A DNA stretch of 64,000 nucleotides from Empedobacter stercoris (GCF_025244765.1 NZ_CP104209.1:620001-684000), one strand, 5' to 3'. Positions 1-9,729 are shown, numbered from the stretch's first letter. Notes: generated by a model not told the origin, from the letters alone. Made by a program: numbers and translations.

Positions 1-1247
1 AACGAAGGAATTCGCTGACTTGAACCTGCATTTACTACAAATTTTAAGTTAGAATTCATGGCATAGCTTGCATCAATACCAGGGAAAGCTTGCCATCCAT
101 ATTGTGAATTGTAATTAACATAAGTACCAACATTTACATTTAGTTTTGGTGTAAGATCTGTTTTGTATTCAGCATAAAAACCAACATTATCACGAGTATG
201 ATTTTTGATACTTGTCGAAGAAATTTGTTCATTTCTGTACTCTACTCCTACGCCAATTTGTCCTTTATTCAATTGATAGGTTGAATTTACTTCTCCAGAA
301 ATTGAATTTGAATAGTGTTTAGAACGAGCTGTATTCAAGTCATTCTTAAAATAACGATAATCATCAAAGTTGTAACGATAACTCACTTTTGGGGCTAAAG
401 TTATTCGATCAGAAAGTTTATGTTTTGACTGAAGATTAACCAAAGTGGTTTCAACTAATTCTTTCGAATTTTTATCACCTGGTGATGCGTAAAAACCATT
501 CGCTCCAAAGCCATTTTTCACATAACCATACGATGCAACCAAACTATTTTCTTCATCAAATTGGAAGTTACCTTGGTAATACAATTTATTATTCTCATAC
601 GCTGTATTGTAACGGTAACCATTCCCCCAATCATGGCTTACATACAATTGATGTTGATGCGTTTCTTTAGCTAAATTAGCTCCAAGTTGAACACCGCGAC
701 TTGTAAATGTATCGCCAGTATCTTCGCTATCTTTTTTAAAATTCGTTCCGAAATAAGTATTCGCATAAAGACCTGTTTTCTTTGGTTGTCTCGTTACAAT
801 ATTGATAACACCAGTCAAACTATTGTTTCCATAAACTCTTGCTGCTGGACCTCTTACTACCTCTATTCGATCAATCGCTTCAATAGGAATAGGAAGATTT
901 AACGCATTATGCGCAGTTTGATGATCCATGATTTTTACACCATTCAACAAAATAAGTGTTTGTTCAAAACTTCCCCCATCCATCGAAATATCAGCTTGCG
1001 TACCAAACGGACCACGTTGTCGTAAATCAATTCCAGATGCATATTGCAAAACTTCTTGAATTGTTTTTGCTGGTAACTTATTAATCTCTGTTTTATTTAA
1101 AACATATATATTTCTATTTTCTTTAGAAAGTGGTGTGTTTAGACGATTATCTAAAATAGATACTTCTCCAATTGCGATTGTATCATTTGTAATTTGGGCA
1201 AAAACACTATTGCCTAATACAGCTAATACGAGCGTAAACTTTTTCAT
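1..1247 (-). CDS. TonB-dependent outer-membrane receptor (partial, C-terminus outside window)
   Basis: The gene reads leftward from an ATG at 1247 and runs off the left edge, so only the N-terminal 415 or so residues are present. They begin with a signal peptide ending VFAQ, then a plug domain (LPAKTIQEVLQYASGIDL, VRGPAARVYGNNSLTGVINI, both typical plug motifs), then the first strands of a beta-barrel. Such receptors import siderophores, cobalamin or similar ligands using TonB/ExbBD energy; the plug looks BtuB/FecA-like, but the ligand cannot be told. There is no carboxypeptidase-like domain in front of the plug, so it is not the SusC subclass. It is divergent from a MocR-type regulator 83 bp away, which may control it. 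Confidence 0.9.
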   Translation of the reverse strand, partial: MKKFTLVLAVLGNSVFAQITNDTIAIGEVSILDNRLNTPLSKENRNIYVLNKTEINKLPAKTIQEVLQYASGIDLRQRGPFGTQADISMDGGSFEQTLILLNGVKIMDHQTAHNALNLPIPIEAIDRIEVVRGPAARVYGNNSLTGVINIVTRQPKKTGLYANTYFGTNFKKDSEDTGDTFTSRGVQLGANLAKETHQHQLYVSHDWGNGYRYNTAYENNKLYYQGNFQFDEENSLVASYGYVKNGFGANGFYASPGDKNSKELVETTLVNLQSKHKLSDRITLAPKVSYRYNFDDYRYFKNDLNTARSKHYSNSISGEVNSTYQLNKGQIGVGVEYRNEQISSTSIKNHTRDNVGFYAEYKTDLTPKLNVNVGTYVNYNSQYGWQAFPGIDASYAMNSNLKFVVNAGSSQRIPS

Positions 1248-1330
1248 TCTTCTTAATCTTTGTTCTTTTAGTTTAACTGCTGCGAATGTAGTATCTTTCC
1301 GAACTATCAAGATATACCAGTTTTTAGTTA

Positions 1331-2812
1331 ATGAATAGTCCGGCTGAAATACCCTACAATAGTTTTATTGAAATCAATCGATTTTCAGAAACTCCGATTT
1401 ATTTACAATTGGCAAATCAATTGGCAAAAGCAATACAATTAGGTTATTTACCAAGTGGAACAAAACTCCTTGGAACAAGACAATTGAGTTTGATTCTTAA
1501 TTTACATCGCAACACAATAGTCAATAGTTTTCAGGAACTTGAAGCGCAAGGTTGGATAGAGATTGTTCCTAATAAAGGAAGTTATGTCTTGAGTCAATTT
1601 GCTCAAAAATTTCAGAAAACTACGATTCCTACACAATTTTCAATCAATTCCTACCCAAAGAAAACTGGTTTTAATTTTGAACAATCTATTTTATTGGATA
1701 ATCCTTACGAAAGCTTTAACGAACGATTGTTTTTAACTGACGGAACCATCGATCATCGATTGGCAGAATTAAAAATTCCAGCAAAATTATATTCGGCAAT
1801 TTTAAAACGAAAAACTTCTATTTCGAAGATAAATCAATCAAAAAACGACTATTTTCTAAAAAATTTAGCTAATTATCTCAATTTAACAAGAGGTTTACAT
1901 ATTTCGAAAGAAAATATAGTCGTCACAAGAAGTGCAGAGATTTCACTTTTATTGATTGCTCAAATTCTCTTAAAACAAAATGATTATGTTGCTGTTTCAA
2001 ATCTTAGTTACTACAAAAGTAATATGATTTTTCAGACACAACATTCAAAAATAGTTCAAGTTAAAACAGATGAATTTGGTTTAGACACAAGAGATTTACG
2101 AACATTGTGCGAACAACAAACTATTCGTTTTGTGTATGTAACACCTCATCATCATTACCCTACAACAGTAACATTAAGTTCGAAAAGACGAATTGAATTG
2201 ATTCAACTTTCACAAGAATTTGGTTTTGCAATTGTAGAAGACAATTATGATTTTGATTTTCATTACAACAGTCACCCTATTCTTCCGTTAGCAAGTTCGG
2301 ATCAGAATGGAATGGTAATTTACACGGGTAAATTTGGAAATTATCTTGCGCCAGGCTATCGAATTGGATTTATTGTTGCTCCAAAAGATTTTATAGAAGA
2401 GGCGCGAAAGCATTTATCTATTTTAGACCAACAAGTTGACCCTTTTATAGAACAAACTTTAGGTGAAATGATTAATGAAGGTGAAATCAATCGAATACTA
2501 AAAAAACTACGAAAAACATATCAAGAGCGTCGCGATTATTTTTGCAAAAAATTGAAAGTTGAATTAGGACAATATCTTCATTTTAAAGTTCCTACTGGTG
2601 GATTAGCGATTTGGATTAATTTTAATCAATCAATTAATTTGATGGAATTAAAACGAAATTGTGCTAAAAAAGGGTTATTTATTCCGCAAACAATTTTATA
2701 TCAAACAAAAAAACAAACAGCAATAAGAATAGGATTTGCTCATCTAAATTTTGAAGAAATAGATGAAGTTGTTACTATTTTGAAAGAAGAAATCACAAAA
2801 AAAGCTGAATAA
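1331..2812 (+). CDS. MocR-family regulator (GntR HTH fused to class I aminotransferase domain)
   Basis: 493 residues. Residues about 20-88 form a GntR-type winged helix (YLQLANQLAKAIQLGYLPSG, then LHRNTIVNSFQELEAQG). A type I aminotransferase-fold domain follows, with EDNYD at 303-307 and the likely PLP-binding lysine K334 in YTGKFGNYLAPGYRIG. That is the domain order and length of MocR/PdxR/GabR regulators, which sense an amine or a vitamin B6 form through bound PLP and bind the divergent promoter. It is divergent from the TonB receptor gene, so that receptor is the first candidate target. The effector is unknown. The usual Ser before the lysine is Gly here. It is more likely a regulator than an enzyme because the HTH is well formed. 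Confidence 0.88.
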   Translation: MNSPAEIPYNSFIEINRFSETPIYLQLANQLAKAIQLGYLPSGTKLLGTRQLSLILNLHRNTIVNSFQELEAQGWIEIVPNKGSYVLSQFAQKFQKTTIPTQFSINSYPKKTGFNFEQSILLDNPYESFNERLFLTDGTIDHRLAELKIPAKLYSAILKRKTSISKINQSKNDYFLKNLANYLNLTRGLHISKENIVVTRSAEISLLLIAQILLKQNDYVAVSNLSYYKSNMIFQTQHSKIVQVKTDEFGLDTRDLRTLCEQQTIRFVYVTPHHHYPTTVTLSSKRRIELIQLSQEFGFAIVEDNYDFDFHYNSHPILPLASSDQNGMVIYTGKFGNYLAPGYRIGFIVAPKDFIEEARKHLSILDQQVDPFIEQTLGEMINEGEINRILKKLRKTYQERRDYFCKKLKVELGQYLHFKVPTGGLAIWINFNQSINLMELKRNCAKKGLFIPQTILYQTKKQTAIRIGFAHLNFEEIDEVVTILKEEITKKAE

Positions 2813-2826
2813 AATTTCAGCTTTTC
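2797..2826. terminator. bidirectional intrinsic terminator
   Basis: An AAAAGCTGAA / TTCAGCTTTT stem with a short loop and T-runs on both strands lies between two convergent genes, the MocR regulator and the DUF4442 gene. Confidence 0.75.
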
Positions 2827-2828
2827 TA

Positions 2829-3284
2829 TTATTTTTTCTCTCTCAACTTAAACGTCCACGTAAATTGAAATTCAGAAACTACATCTCCTTCCTCGTCTAC
2901 GCCTTTACTTGTTACGTTTAGAGAAATCCCTTTCTTTGTTTCGATCGCTTCTTTTATAGCCGAATCTATTTTTTCTCCATCTTCACATGTAAACACAATT
3001 TTACCAATCGCTTTTTTCAAATACTTTGATTGCATTCCCAAAACCAACATCGAAATGTCTTCACCTGATTTTGCAATTTTAGCATTCGCCATCAAACCAG
3101 AAGAAAATTCTGCTGCCATACCTTGCACTGCCCAAAACATACTTTTGAAAGGATTTTGATTGAGAAAACCATATTTCACTTTAGTTGAAACTTTATTTTC
3201 TTCCCACGATTCTAAACGAACTCCAGCAATCCACGCAATTGGAATTTGCGTTGTCAAAACAGTTTTAAAAAGTTCTTTATTCAT
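2829..3284 (-). CDS. DUF4442 hotdog-fold protein
   Basis: 151 residues, the usual size of a single hotdog domain. The sequence matches the DUF4442 family (PaaI/YiiD-like thioesterase superfamily): a central helix region QNPFKSMFWAVQGMAAEFSSG, where a hotdog enzyme keeps its long helix, followed by beta strands. Family members are predicted acyl-CoA or aromatic-CoA thioesterases, but no reaction is established for most. It has no signal peptide, so it is cytoplasmic. It is convergent with the MocR gene and shares its terminator. Function beyond the fold is inference. Confidence 0.75.
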   Translation of the reverse strand: MNKELFKTVLTTQIPIAWIAGVRLESWEENKVSTKVKYGFLNQNPFKSMFWAVQGMAAEFSSGLMANAKIAKSGEDISMLVLGMQSKYLKKAIGKIVFTCEDGEKIDSAIKEAIETKKGISLNVTSKGVDEEGDVVSEFQFTWTFKLREKK

Positions 3285-3527
3285 AATTTTATCAAAAAGG
3301 TTAATGGACTAAAAGTAAATGTTTTATTTGAATTCTTCAAAAGCAATGTTAATTTATTAGTGTACTTGTTGTTAAAAATTATTGAGCAATACGAAAATTG
3401 AAAGAGCGCAACTTATTAAGCATAATATACGTTGGTTACTTTTCAAACCATAAATCTTTGGGGAATAAAAGTATCTCAATTCACCTATCGTATTAAGAAA
3501 AAAGAGCAAAAGGATCATAATCTTTTA

Positions 3528-3563
3528 TAAAAAATGGGTTAGAATCATAATGAATCTAACCCA
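3528..3563 (-). terminator. intrinsic terminator of the GH3/thioesterase operon
   Basis: A TGGGTTAGA / TCTAACCCA stem (3535-3543 and 3555-3563). On the minus strand it is followed by a T-run, just past the thioesterase stop codon. Confidence 0.75.
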
Positions 3564-3567
3564 GGTT

Positions 3568-4149
3568 TTATTTATGTACTTTGACACTTTTAGAAACAGT
3601 GTCTTCAAGTTCTATTTTTACCCAATGATTATGCAAAAGATTATCAATTAATTCTTGCGATTTATAATCGATTGTGTCTTTCACTTGCTCTTTTGCATTC
3701 GTGTGTTCTTCTTTTCGATGTAAAGCTTTGTAGAAACGACGAACTTCGTTCAAGTTTTTCAAAATTAATTTCGGTGCTTCTGCTTTTTCTCCATTTTCTT
3801 CTTTACAAATCATTGTAAAATAAGAAGAGTTACAATGTTTAATTTCACCTGATTGAATGTTTTGACTTTCTACGCGAATACCAACGACAATAGAAGTACG
3901 TCCAACATAATTTACTGAAGCTTTTAGCGTCAATAATTCACCCACTTCTACGGGTGTTAAAAAATCTACTCTATCCACGGATGCCGTTACACAATACTTA
4001 CCTGAATATTTGGAAGCACATGCAAATGCAATTTGATCGAGAAGAGAAAGAATGAATCCACCATGAATTTTTCCACTAAAATTGGAATGCGATGGAAGCA
4101 TTAATTGCGAAAAAGTTACCAATGAACTTTTTACAGTTTTGTAAATCAT
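3568..4149 (-). CDS. acyl-CoA thioesterase (hotdog, YciA/BACH type)
   Basis: 193 residues from the ATG at 4149. An upstream in-frame TTG at 4176 overlaps the GH3 stop by 4 bp and is the alternative start, but family members begin near this ATG. The hotdog domain contains HSNFSGKIHGGFILSLLDQ, which aligns with the active-site loop and helix of YciA/BACH acyl-CoA hydrolases, and then ASVDRVDFLTPVEVG. The role is hydrolysis of medium- or long-chain acyl-CoA to free acid and CoA in the cytoplasm. It is translationally coupled, or nearly so, to the GH3 gene upstream, so the two may act on related acyl substrates. A charged C-terminal tail of about 55 residues is not part of the hotdog core. Confidence 0.82.
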   Translation of the reverse strand: MIYKTVKSSLVTFSQLMLPSHSNFSGKIHGGFILSLLDQIAFACASKYSGKYCVTASVDRVDFLTPVEVGELLTLKASVNYVGRTSIVVGIRVESQNIQSGEIKHCNSSYFTMICKEENGEKAEAPKLILKNLNEVRRFYKALHRKEEHTNAKEQVKDTIDYKSQELIDNLLHNHWVKIELEDTVSKSVKVHK

Positions 4150-4172
4150 TTTATCTGTTGTTGTGTGTGTGT

Positions 4173-5675
4173 TCAATTTTTTTGTATTAAATTAAGTTGA
4201 TGAAATTCATCTGCAATATCTCTATTATTCGATAAACGAGGCACTTTATTTTGTCCTCCCAGTTTCCCTATTGATTTCATGTAATGTTGAAAACCATCTT
4301 TTTCAACTACCGAAATAATTAAAGAACGAAGTATATTTCCAGTAATCAAATCGTCATAATACGGATTTTGCAAACGCATTTGAATATCTAATTCACGATT
4401 AAATTCGGACATATTTTGAGGTTTATGGTCAAATTCTATTAACCATTCGTGATAAGGTAAACCGTCTATAGGATTCACCTGTGGAGCAACTGTAAATTCA
4501 TTTACACTCGCTGGACACTTTTCTATTGTTTTTTGTAAAGCTTGCTCAACTTCATGACCAATCACATGCTCACCAAAAGCCGAAGTATAATGTTTAATAC
4601 GTCCAGAAACAACAATTTTGTATGGTTTAGTAGACGTAAAACGAACCGTATCACCTATATTATACCCCCACAAACCTGCATTAGTATTGAGAATAAGCAC
4701 ATAATCTTTTCCGATTTCTACATCTTTTATTGAAATACGAGTTGGTTTTTCATCAAAAAATTCTTCGACTGGAATAAATTCATAAAATATCCCATTATTT
4801 AATAACAGTAATAAATCGTCACTTTTTTGTGTATCTTGATAAGCTATAAACCCTTCTGATGCTGGATATGTTTGAATACAGTCAATTTTTCGTCCAATTA
4901 ACTGATTCACTTTTTCACGATAAGGTTCATAATTCACTCCTCCTGTTACCATTAGTTGTAAATCCTTGAAAATTGATTGAACATTTTCTTTCCCAGAAAC
5001 TTTAATTAATCTTTCAAAATACATAATCAACCAAGGTGGAATTCCTGAGATTAGTGTCATATTCGCTTTCACTGTTTCGTCAACTACTTTATCTACTTTT
5101 GTTTCCCAATCTTCAATGACATTGGTTTCATAAGATGGTAAACGATTTTTTTGTAAATAATTTGGAACAAAGTGCGCACTAATTCCAGAAAGTCGTCCAA
5201 CTTTCAACCCATTTTTATCTTCTAAAATAGGACTTCCTTGTAAGAAAATCATTTTTCCATTGACAAAACTCGAGTTATTTGTTTCGTGAATATAATGCAA
5301 CAATGCATTTCTGGCAGAATTTATATGTGTTGGAACAGATTCTTTTGTAAGTGGGATATACTTTGCACCAGAAGTTGTACCAGAAGTTTTTGCAAGATAA
5401 AGTGGTTTACCAGGCCATAGCACATCAACTTTTCCCGCAATCACCTCATCAAAATAATGTTTTAAACCTTCGTAATCGTTGACTGGAACATGGTTTTTAA
5501 AATCTTCGTACGTATTGATTTGATCAAAATGATGATCTTTTCCAAACGTTGTATTTTTTGCAGCCACAATTAACTCTTTTAGAATTCTGTCTTGAGTTTC
5601 AAAAGGATGTTTAATCCATTTTTGTTCTTTATTGACAATGTATTTTGCAAAAATTTTCGCTAAAAAAGCTTTCAT
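4173..5675 (-). CDS. GH3 family acyl-adenylating enzyme
   Basis: 500 residues, full length for bacterial GH3 proteins. It belongs to the ANL superfamily: the ATP-binding loop is TSGTTSGAK at residues 97-105 in YLAKTSGTTSGAKYIPLT, and the later NAGLWGYNIGDTVRF matches the GH3 hinge region. Plant GH3 enzymes adenylate auxin or jasmonate and conjugate them to amino acids. Bacterial homologues are common in Bacteroidota, but their substrate is generally unknown. It is the first gene of a two-gene operon with an acyl-CoA thioesterase. The start at 5675 leaves a long intergenic region before the divergent sprE gene. The family assignment is firm; the reaction is not known. Confidence 0.85.
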   Translation of the reverse strand: MKAFLAKIFAKYIVNKEQKWIKHPFETQDRILKELIVAAKNTTFGKDHHFDQINTYEDFKNHVPVNDYEGLKHYFDEVIAGKVDVLWPGKPLYLAKTSGTTSGAKYIPLTKESVPTHINSARNALLHYIHETNNSSFVNGKMIFLQGSPILEDKNGLKVGRLSGISAHFVPNYLQKNRLPSYETNVIEDWETKVDKVVDETVKANMTLISGIPPWLIMYFERLIKVSGKENVQSIFKDLQLMVTGGVNYEPYREKVNQLIGRKIDCIQTYPASEGFIAYQDTQKSDDLLLLLNNGIFYEFIPVEEFFDEKPTRISIKDVEIGKDYVLILNTNAGLWGYNIGDTVRFTSTKPYKIVVSGRIKHYTSAFGEHVIGHEVEQALQKTIEKCPASVNEFTVAPQVNPIDGLPYHEWLIEFDHKPQNMSEFNRELDIQMRLQNPYYDDLITGNILRSLIISVVEKDGFQHYMKSIGKLGGQNKVPRLSNNRDIADEFHQLNLIQKN

Positions 5676-5907
5676 GTTGTTCCTTTAAAACATTATTATT
5701 GGTCGAATTTAAGTGAATATTCTTAATAATTTAACAACTTTTGTAATGATTTTTCTAACGAAATAAGTAATTACATTAAAGCTAAATTGTTAGCAATCAT
5801 TTTATAATCTTTCTAATTTAACAAGTGTCTAAATTATCGTTATTCCATATAAAATTATCTTAAATTTCCGAAGGATACAAGATTTTTTCTAATCGAACGT
5901 TTTATTG

Positions 5908-5915
5908 TAGATTTG
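5908..5915 (+). promoter_or_regulatory. -7 promoter element of sprE/porW
   Basis: TAGATTTG matches the Bacteroidota -7 consensus TAnnTTTG and ends 15 bp before the ATG at 5931. No clear -33 TTG is seen at the usual distance. It also argues against the TTG at 5913 as the start. Confidence 0.5.
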
Positions 5916-5930
5916 TTTTTATTCGCTATC

Positions 5931-8249
5931 ATGAAAAAGATTATACTGAGTATTTTCGCCGCTAGTTTTTTAATCGGCTGTTCAACACAAAAAAATAGTT
6001 TCAAAAACCGACAATATCATAAGATGACGTCGTGGTTTAATGGGGTATTTAATGCTGAAGACGAATTAGATAAAAAAAATACTGAACTACAGACAAATTA
6101 TATTGAGAATTACGCTAAGATTTTACCTGTTGGAATAGAATATTTCTCTGTTTCGGATTCGACAAATTTAACTGAATTTAATACACCTAATTTTGGAATT
6201 GGAGGTGGAAATCGTAATAATCAGGATAAAGTAGAGAAACCTATAGGATTTGCTGCTGTTGAAGCTAAAGCTGCTAAAGCAATTGAAAAACACTCGATGT
6301 TAATTAAAGGACAAGAAAAAAATCCTTTGATGGCTCGTGCGTATCTATTAATTGGAAAATCTCTGTTCTATCAACAAAAATATTTTGAAGCTTTAGATGC
6401 CTTAAACTATGTTGTAAAGAATTTTAAAAGTTCTAAATATGCACAAGAGGCAAATGTGTATAAAACAGTTGCCGAAATAAAAGGTGGAAATTATTTTGAT
6501 GGAGCTGAAACTTTACAAAATTTATACGAAAATGATCCGTATAAAAGTAAAGAGCTAAAAACTATGATTGCGCGAACGTATGCTCAGTTTTTAATTGATC
6601 AAAAAAAGTACGAAGAAGCATTAGATCCATTACAAAAAGCAGAATACTACTCATCGAATAAAGAAGAACGAGTGCGTTTATTTTATACAATGGGACAAGT
6701 TTTTTCTAAACTTGGAAAACAACAAGAAGCAGGAGAAGCGTTTACAAAAGTGTATAAAATGGCTCCTGGTTTTGACTTAGAAATTAAATCGCAATTAGCG
6801 ATTGCTGCTAATTTTGATCCTGCAATTAATAACTACGGAAATTACAAACAGAATTTGCTTGATATTGCCAAAAAAGGAATATATACATCAAAGAAAAACG
6901 AATTGTATTATGGTATTTCGGAAATGGCTTTTCGTGCAGATAAAATGGATGATGCGGTAGAATACGCCAAACTGAGTTTGAAAGATCCCATGTCTGATCC
7001 TTATATTCGTGGGCGCGCTTACGAAAATTATGGTGACATAAAATTCAAGCAAAACGACTATGTGTATGCTTCGGCTTACTACGATTCGGCTCAAACAACT
7101 TATAATTTAAAGGAAGATCAAGCAAGAATTCAGCAACGAAATGATGTGTTGAAAAAATTAATGGAAAAACATTATTTGGTTCAGAAAAACGATTCTATTC
7201 TAAAAATTGCAAAACTTCCGAAAGAAGAACAAACCAAATTTTTTACAGATTATATTGATAAATTAAAGAAAAAAGAAGAAAAACAAGCGGAAGAAGAACG
7301 AAAAGAAATGGAAACTTTTCAATTAGAAACCAAAACATCAAGTTTTACTTCAAGTTTTAATAATGCCGATAAAGGAAAATTTTATTTTTATAATCAAGGT
7401 TTAAAATCATCTGGTCAACAGGAGTTTCAACGTATTTGGGGTGGAATTTCGTTGAAAGATAATTGGCGTAATTCTAATGCTATTAGTACCGTAATAGAAG
7501 ATAAACAGGCCGAATTAACGGGACAGGTTTCTGCTGGAAATCCAAGACGTTTTGAAATTGAGTATTATTTGGAGCAAATTCCTTCTACTACTAAACAATT
7601 AAATGATTTAAAAGTTGAACGTGATACAACACAATTAGCTTTAGGAATTGGTTATTTTGATACATTCAATAACAGCGAATTAGCAGGAAAAGAGTTAAAA
7701 AAATTGATTGCAACTCCTCCAAAATCAGATGATGTTAAGTTAAAAGCTACGTATCAATTGTATCGTATTTACAAGAATCGCGATCAAAAATTAGAGAATC
7801 AATACAAAGAAGAAATCTTAACAAATTATCCAAATACAATTTACGCTGGCTATATTTTGAATCCAGAAGTTGAATACATCACTCCAGAAACAAAAGAAGC
7901 TGTAGAAGCATATAAAGTAGCGTATGATTTGTACAAAGAAGAAAAGTATGAAGAAGTAAAGCAAAAAGTTCAAGATGCAATTGTAAAATTTCCGACTGAA
8001 ATTATTATTGCCAAATTTGTACTTTTAAACGCTTATGCATTGAAACAAACCGCATCTCAAGAAGAGTTTGAGCAAGCTTTGGAAGTTGTTGTTACTGCTT
8101 ATGATGGAACAGATGAAGCAAAACAAGCGAAAAGATTATTGGAAAAATTACGAAGCCCAAAGCAAAAAGATGAGAATACACCTTTAATAAATGAAAACGA
8201 GAATACACAAAAAGTACTCGATAAAGAACCTGTAAGAAGAAAAAAATAA
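5931..8249 (+). CDS. sprE: SprE/PorW-type type IX secretion lipoprotein (TPR)
   Basis: 772 residues from the ATG at 5931. The signal peptide MKKIILSIFAASFLIGC ends in a lipobox with Cys17, so the protein is a lipoprotein. Next comes the segment STQKNSFKNRQYHKMTSWFN, typical of the SprE/PorW family, then a long array of TPR-like helix pairs (residues about 80-380), a Lys/Glu-rich coiled stretch near 430-465, and more helical repeats to the C-terminus. SprE/PorW is needed for type IX secretion and, in gliders, for motility; it is thought to link the outer-membrane translocon to the inner-membrane motor. The gene is single, with flanking genes unrelated. A T9SS cargo lies at 26-27 kb. Confidence 0.82.
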   Translation: MKKIILSIFAASFLIGCSTQKNSFKNRQYHKMTSWFNGVFNAEDELDKKNTELQTNYIENYAKILPVGIEYFSVSDSTNLTEFNTPNFGIGGGNRNNQDKVEKPIGFAAVEAKAAKAIEKHSMLIKGQEKNPLMARAYLLIGKSLFYQQKYFEALDALNYVVKNFKSSKYAQEANVYKTVAEIKGGNYFDGAETLQNLYENDPYKSKELKTMIARTYAQFLIDQKKYEEALDPLQKAEYYSSNKEERVRLFYTMGQVFSKLGKQQEAGEAFTKVYKMAPGFDLEIKSQLAIAANFDPAINNYGNYKQNLLDIAKKGIYTSKKNELYYGISEMAFRADKMDDAVEYAKLSLKDPMSDPYIRGRAYENYGDIKFKQNDYVYASAYYDSAQTTYNLKEDQARIQQRNDVLKKLMEKHYLVQKNDSILKIAKLPKEEQTKFFTDYIDKLKKKEEKQAEEERKEMETFQLETKTSSFTSSFNNADKGKFYFYNQGLKSSGQQEFQRIWGGISLKDNWRNSNAISTVIEDKQAELTGQVSAGNPRRFEIEYYLEQIPSTTKQLNDLKVERDTTQLALGIGYFDTFNNSELAGKELKKLIATPPKSDDVKLKATYQLYRIYKNRDQKLENQYKEEILTNYPNTIYAGYILNPEVEYITPETKEAVEAYKVAYDLYKEEKYEEVKQKVQDAIVKFPTEIIIAKFVLLNAYALKQTASQEEFEQALEVVVTAYDGTDEAKQAKRLLEKLRSPKQKDENTPLINENENTQKVLDKEPVRRKK

Positions 8250-8265
8250 TCCAATTCATCATAGA

Positions 8266-8290
8266 TAAAATTTTCAGACTTAAAATTTTA
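8266..8290 (+). terminator. possible weak terminator after sprE
   Basis: A nine-base A/T-only inverted repeat, TAAAATTTT / AAAATTTTA, lies 17 bp after the sprE stop. Being A/T-only, it is weak evidence. Confidence 0.3.
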
Positions 8291-8345
8291 TTTAAAAAAT
8301 ATTAATTAATTATTTTTAAGTTAACAACAATTCTATCAAAAATTT

Positions 8346-9629
8346 ATGAATACAAAAGATAATCCCAAACTGATAAAAGCTTGGATTTCTTACGATTGGG
8401 CAAATTCTGTTCATTCTTTGGTTATTGCTTCTGCTATTTTCCCCGTTTATTATACTGCAATGACCTATGATACGGACAACAATCCGATCAAGTTCTTAGG
8501 TCTATTACCAGAATCAGCGTTCAATTTTTCGTTGGCGATTGCTTTCTTTTTTGTCATCGTTTTATCACCAGTTTTGTCATCAATTGCTGATTTAATTGGG
8601 AATAAAATCAAATTTCTTCGTTTTTTTTGCTACTTAGGTTCTTTTTCATGTATTGGAATGTTTTTCTTTACATCGAGCGATTTGGTTTGGTTGGCTTTAT
8701 TGCTCAACATCACCGCAAGTATTGGTTTTTGGGGAAGTTTGGTGTTTTACAATGCCTATTTACCAGAAATTGTTTCGGAAGAGAAAATGGATAAAGTTTC
8801 GGCACAAGGTTATATGTTTGGTTACATTGGATCAGTTATTTTATTGACAATTTGTTTGGCAATGATACAATTTGCGCCAGAAGAAAATCAAGGTATGTTT
8901 ACACGAATAAGTTTCTTATTAACAGGTGTTTGGTGGTTAGGTTTCGGACAAATTGCATTAAGTAAATTACCCAATCACAAATTTGAACGAGAAATTCCAA
9001 AAGACATCATCAAGTCAAGTTTTAGAAATTTGAAACTTACTTTTCACGACCTCAATCAATACAAAAACATTCGTGTATTTTTAGCTGGCTTTTTCTTTTA
9101 TAGCTTAGCGATGCAAACCATCTTCTTAATGGCCGCCATGTTTGGAAGCTCAGAAATTGGAATGCAATCTACGGAATTAATTATGACTATATTATTAATT
9201 CAAATCGAAGCTGTATTAGGCGCATGGTTTTTCTCTTATTTATCAGGAAAAATCGGCAATAAAAAGACATTACTTATCGGTATATTCATCTGGATCATAA
9301 CCTGTATTATAGGTTATTTAATCAATAAAAACGATCCAAATGTCAAAACACAATTCTATATTATGGCTGCAATGGTTGGTTTGGTAATGGGCGGTTTACA
9401 AGCTTTATCACGTTCAACATATGCAAAATTATTACCTGAAACAGAAGATACAACAACCTATTTTAGTTTTTATGATGTATTCGAAAAATTTGCTTTATTT
9501 TTAGGTTTAGTTATTTATGGTTTATTGATAGAATATTCGGGCGGAATGAAAGCTTCTGCGCTTGCAATGGGTGTTTCATTTGCGATCAGTTTTGTTATTT
9601 TATTGTTCTATAAGATGGAAAAGAAATAA
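8346..9629 (+). CDS. MFS transporter, UMF1/Atg22-like
   Basis: 427 residues with about 12 hydrophobic helices. The N-terminal SYDWANSVHSLVIASAIFP is the signature of the UMF1 family of major facilitator proteins (similar to fungal Atg22, a vacuolar amino-acid effluxer). The substrate in bacteria is not established; amino-acid efflux is a guess from Atg22. It is an inner-membrane protein. It lies about 100 bp after sprE with an A/T-rich gap, so it is probably transcribed separately. No feature is unusual for the family. Confidence 0.85.
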   Translation: MNTKDNPKLIKAWISYDWANSVHSLVIASAIFPVYYTAMTYDTDNNPIKFLGLLPESAFNFSLAIAFFFVIVLSPVLSSIADLIGNKIKFLRFFCYLGSFSCIGMFFFTSSDLVWLALLLNITASIGFWGSLVFYNAYLPEIVSEEKMDKVSAQGYMFGYIGSVILLTICLAMIQFAPEENQGMFTRISFLLTGVWWLGFGQIALSKLPNHKFEREIPKDIIKSSFRNLKLTFHDLNQYKNIRVFLAGFFFYSLAMQTIFLMAAMFGSSEIGMQSTELIMTILLIQIEAVLGAWFFSYLSGKIGNKKTLLIGIFIWIITCIIGYLINKNDPNVKTQFYIMAAMVGLVMGGLQALSRSTYAKLLPETEDTTTYFSFYDVFEKFALFLGLVIYGLLIEYSGGMKASALAMGVSFAISFVILLFYKMEKK

Positions 9630-9664
9630 AAATTTGTCTTAAAAAAATAAATCAACAAATTTTT
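9628..9664 (+). terminator. likely intrinsic terminator of the MFS gene
   Basis: AAAAATTTGT pairs with ACAAATTTTT directly after the stop codon, followed by a short T-run. Confidence 0.5.
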
Positions 9665-9729
9665 AATATATAGAGAATTTCACTACATTTCAAGAAGAAT
9701 AATAACAGCCAAATAAAAAATATAAATGA

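Noticed and set aside
3285-3527. A decayed gene between DUF4442 and the thioesterase
   Set aside because: All frames are stopped at short intervals and no domain fragment could be read.
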